DNA of 7,524 nucleotides from contig MENC01000108.1 in NCBI GenBank assembly GCA_001768155.1, positions 1 to 7,524 on the forward strand. Direction: 5' to 3'. This stretch comes from Bacteroidetes bacterium GWA2_30_7 (GTDB lineage: Bacteria; Bacteroidota; Bacteroidia; Bacteroidales; GWF2-33-38). The position numbers and the translations under genes are program-made. Of this stretch, positions 5,504 through 7,524 are shown piece by piece; positions within the stretch are counted from its first letter, which is position 1, and every line of letters begins with the position of its first letter. The notes beneath the pieces are model-generated. The model was not told where the DNA came from and made no database searches. It saw only the letters and a list, made by a program, of their open reading frames with translations.

Positions 5504-5720
5504 TTATACAAAGGTTCGTAAAATAGATTAAGAAGCCAAATAAGATAATAATATAACTTGAAAAAATAACAAATTTCAAATCTCAAATCTCAAATAAATC
5601 TCAAATACGTAATATTCAAACGGTTTTGAAAATTGTAATTTTGAGAATTGAAATTTATTTGAAATTTGTTTTTTGTTTTTTGGTGTTTTCTTACTAATAC
5701 TATGTAAATGTTTGGTAATA
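5504..5720. other. Intergenic region between transporter and peptidase genes
   Basis: This 217-bp gap between two leftward genes is filled mainly by the heptamer inverted repeat at 5568-5683. The flanks (5504-5560 and 5684-5720) are plain AT-rich sequence, in which I see no convincing TTTG-N19-TAnnTTTG promoter for the transporter. Confidence 0.6.
5568..5683. repeat. CAAAT-heptamer inverted-repeat element
   Basis: Left side: TTCAAAT (5575-5581), then CTCAAAT at 5582-5588, 5589-5595 and 5600-5606. Outer arms AACAAATTTCAAAT (5568-5581) and ATTTGAAATTTGTT (5657-5670) are perfect reverse complements (14 bp). An inner stem TTCAAA (5615-5620)/TTTGAA (5625-5630) closes on the loop CGGT. Aligning the left side with the reverse complement of the right side by eye, the two match roughly throughout if two heptamers (14 bases) are allowed as extra on the left. 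T-rich runs lie outside both arms (leftward TTTTTT at 5566-5561; rightward from 5669). Similar CAAAT-rich intergenic hairpins occur in many Bacteroidota genomes as I recall. It may terminate the peptidase transcript or form a long RNA hairpin. Confidence 0.6.
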
Positions 5721-7524
5721 CTACATTATAAATTCTTTAGCATATTTAAACGGATAAAGCTTATTCAAATTCAGGATAAATCTGATTTTTTGATAATATC
5801 TTTCGAAATACAAATCGCTGCTTTTTTTCAAATCGACAGACATAACTGCTGGAAAAAATACTTCAAAAATATCAGGTATAATTACTACCTCAACTCCGCC
5901 TTCGTAAGCTACTTTTTTTGTAAACAAATCGTTTCCGGCATTTGCATAAGTTCCGAGATTTAAATATAATTTTAAAGGTAGTTTGCCAGGAATATTAGTT
6001 GTAAGCCCTAATGTCGTAATCCAGTCATTTGTTTGACCGATAGGAGAATATATTCCAAATCCACCGGCGTTTTTTACAAATTGATGAGATACCCAATAGT
6101 TGTTGTTTGTTTCAAGTCTTCCCAAAAAAACATTATCGTATGTATAATCCTGATAACCTAAATTTCCACTTAATCGGAAATTATAATTACCATAATATTC
6201 TGGAGCATTATAAAGAAATTTGCCGGCAAATAATCTAATATTCAGACCTTTTTTAAAATTGCCGTAGCTGATTTTGTAATTTGCTTCTAATGAACTTTTA
6301 ACAAAGCCTTTTCCTTGTTCAATAGCAACAGAAACTGAATATGGATTAATTAATCTTATTTTTTTATATAAATAATTACAACGATTAAAGAGGCTGTAAA
6401 TAGTTGAATCAGAAAAAACTAACTTTTCTATATTAGTTGCCAAAATGGAACTTAGTGTTAATCTGTTTTCGTTATTTTTTCGAACTGAATAATTTTTAAA
6501 TTTAAAATCAATGCTGGATTTTAATTTCTGAAATTTCAAATTTTCTTTTCTATTAACCGAATATTGCGAAGCTGAAACATTAAACGTTATAAATTGAAAA
6601 TAATTAACCGGAAAAATGTTGTATGAAATTGAACCACTTCCGGCAATGTCTTTTGTGCCAAAGCTATACAAAGGCATAATTACATATTCGAGCTTTTTAA
6701 TTGGTGCAATGCTATTATAAAATAATCCACCAAGCATAAATTGATTATAATTGTTCCATGCAAAAGCCGGCAAAAAATAAATATGGTTATAATTTGGGCT
6801 TTCAAGACCGCCCAAAAGTTTTATTTTTAATGGCTCGGCTGTTTTAAAAATTCCTGTTTTCCGGCACGAATTGTTTTTATAATTTATATCTGGAATTGTA
6901 AAACAAGAATCAATACTGAGCTTGTCAAAATCTGTCCAATCAATTTTAATAGTTTTTGATTTGTCGAATCCTTCAATCCATTTTGAATGTGTAATAGAGT
7001 CGTTTTTAAGAGCCGAAACCTGAAAAGGAGATTTTATTTGTCCGTTATTTTTAATTTTCAAATTCCAAATTTTTTCATCAGAAGAATCTTTAGCTTTTTT
7101 TAATGACGTTATTTTATAATCAATTCGTTTTGTACTTGAAATTAAACCGTCGAAAAACCAATCTAAATTTTGCGAACAATTATCTTTAAAAATTGAAATA
7201 ACATCTTCATTATCGGGATGTTTGAATTGCCACTTTTTATAATAAAGTTGCATTATGCTATCGAATTTAGCTTCGCCTAAATAGTTTTTTAAAAAGTTAA
7301 AAACAAATGCTGTTTTCATGTAAACAATTCCGCCATAATTCATTGCATAAAAATCTTCGGAATTTGATGTAATTGGCTGGTCAAGATTCCTTCTTGCATT
7401 TATTAAATAAAGCAGAAAATAATTAAGATAATTGGGATAATTTATATCAATAAATCTTTTAAAACCTTGGTTTGATAAACTGTCTTTTAGCTTTCTTTTT
7501 TGCATGTATCTAAGTTCATAAAAG
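5721..7524 (-). CDS. M1-family metallopeptidase fused to C-terminal beta-barrel, N-terminus cut by window edge
   Basis: A leftward frame open to the right edge, with 600 codons visible and a TAG stop at 5723-5721. The ATG at 7503-7505 is probably internal: codons before it read FYELRYM without a stop, matching the region just after the WxDEG zinc-ligand motif of M1 aminopeptidases (DEGxxxFYExRYM). The HExxH and DEG motifs therefore lie outside. Visible residues 1-125 are the end of the helical catalytic part: YGGIVYMKTAFVF carries the conserved YxKxA, with Y68 the likely catalytic tyrosine, then KWQFKHPDNED and NLDWFF. Residues about 130-210 look like the Ig-like domain after it (WNLKIKNNGQIKSPFQV). 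From about 230 to 600 the sequence changes to short alternating polar/aromatic strands separated by Asn/Gly turns (NYFQFITFNVSASQYS, FRLSGNLGYQDYTYDN, VAYEGGVEVVIIPDIFEVFF), as in outer-membrane beta-barrels. This would tether the peptidase at the outer membrane. The barrel is predicted by eye. Confidence 0.82.
   Translation of the reverse strand, partial: FYELRYMQKRKLKDSLSNQGFKRFIDINYPNYLNYFLLYLINARRNLDQPITSNSEDFYAMNYGGIVYMKTAFVFNFLKNYLGEAKFDSIMQLYYKKWQFKHPDNEDVISIFKDNCSQNLDWFFDGLISSTKRIDYKITSLKKAKDSSDEKIWNLKIKNNGQIKSPFQVSALKNDSITHSKWIEGFDKSKTIKIDWTDFDKLSIDSCFTIPDINYKNNSCRKTGIFKTAEPLKIKLLGGLESPNYNHIYFLPAFAWNNYNQFMLGGLFYNSIAPIKKLEYVIMPLYSFGTKDIAGSGSISYNIFPVNYFQFITFNVSASQYSVNRKENLKFQKLKSSIDFKFKNYSVRKNNENRLTLSSILATNIEKLVFSDSTIYSLFNRCNYLYKKIRLINPYSVSVAIEQGKGFVKSSLEANYKISYGNFKKGLNIRLFAGKFLYNAPEYYGNYNFRLSGNLGYQDYTYDNVFLGRLETNNNYWVSHQFVKNAGGFGIYSPIGQTNDWITTLGLTTNIPGKLPLKLYLNLGTYANAGNDLFTKKVAYEGGVEVVIIPDIFEVFFPAVMSVDLKKSSDLYFERYYQKIRFILNLNKLYPFKYAKEFIM

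Noticed and set aside
5346..5579. Leftward frame overlapping the start of the transporter gene
   Set aside because: It runs through the transporter N-terminus in another frame and through the repeat flank; no coding character of its own.
5575..5606. Heptamer repeats as a CRISPR array
   Set aside because: The units are 7 bases without unique spacers, and no cas gene is near.
7503..7505. ATG as the start of the peptidase-barrel gene
   Set aside because: Codons upstream to the window edge are open and read FYELRY, matching the conserved M1 region, so the gene continues beyond the edge.

Overview
The window looks like chromosomal DNA from a member of the Bacteroidota, most likely a gut or aquatic Bacteroidales/Flavobacteriia-type organism. 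The DNA is very AT-rich. Several genes are preceded by the Bacteroidota promoter pattern TTTG-N19-TAnnTTTG rather than sigma70 boxes, and Shine-Dalgarno sequences are essentially absent. The proteins also fit this phylum: an OmpA/PD40/carboxypeptidase-regulatory-like envelope protein, an M1 peptidase joined to an apparent beta-barrel, and a Cro-like regulator paired with a small Cys/His protein. The species cannot be told from the sequence.

Left part (1-2250) is accessory-looking. It begins with the N-terminal 215 codons of a secreted HExxH zinc metallopeptidase, read leftward and cut by the window edge. Next is about 700 bp of decayed DNA (647-1350) holding an N-terminal relic of an IS982-type transposase, a REP-like palindrome and a degraded reading frame with an internal stop. 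A divergent pair follows: a helix-turn-helix regulator with a coiled-coil tail (leftward) and a 72-residue CxxC/HHxxC protein (rightward). They share a 120-140 bp promoter region with a 7-bp inverted repeat, which is a plausible autoregulatory operator.

Middle (2220-2480): a leftward tRNA-Leu (anticodon TAG) with its own terminator and a good -7 box lies head to head with the promoter of the next gene. A strong hairpin sits between the two promoters. The tRNA 3' end faces the accessory DNA, the usual polarity for an integration site, but no second att copy is visible.

Right part (2477-7524) is core-like envelope biology. It holds a 674-residue OmpA-family protein ending in a textbook intrinsic terminator; a convergent BASS-type membrane transporter; a 217-bp intergenic element of CAAAT-type heptamers folded into an inverted repeat; and the C-terminal 600 codons of an M1-type metallopeptidase fused to a predicted outer-membrane beta-barrel, whose catalytic HExxH lies outside the window. 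The peptidase and transporter genes run in the same direction but are separated by the repeat element, so co-transcription is uncertain. No complete new defence or mobile system is visible. The most unusual items are the regulator/Cys-His pair, the heptamer hairpin and the peptidase-barrel fusion.
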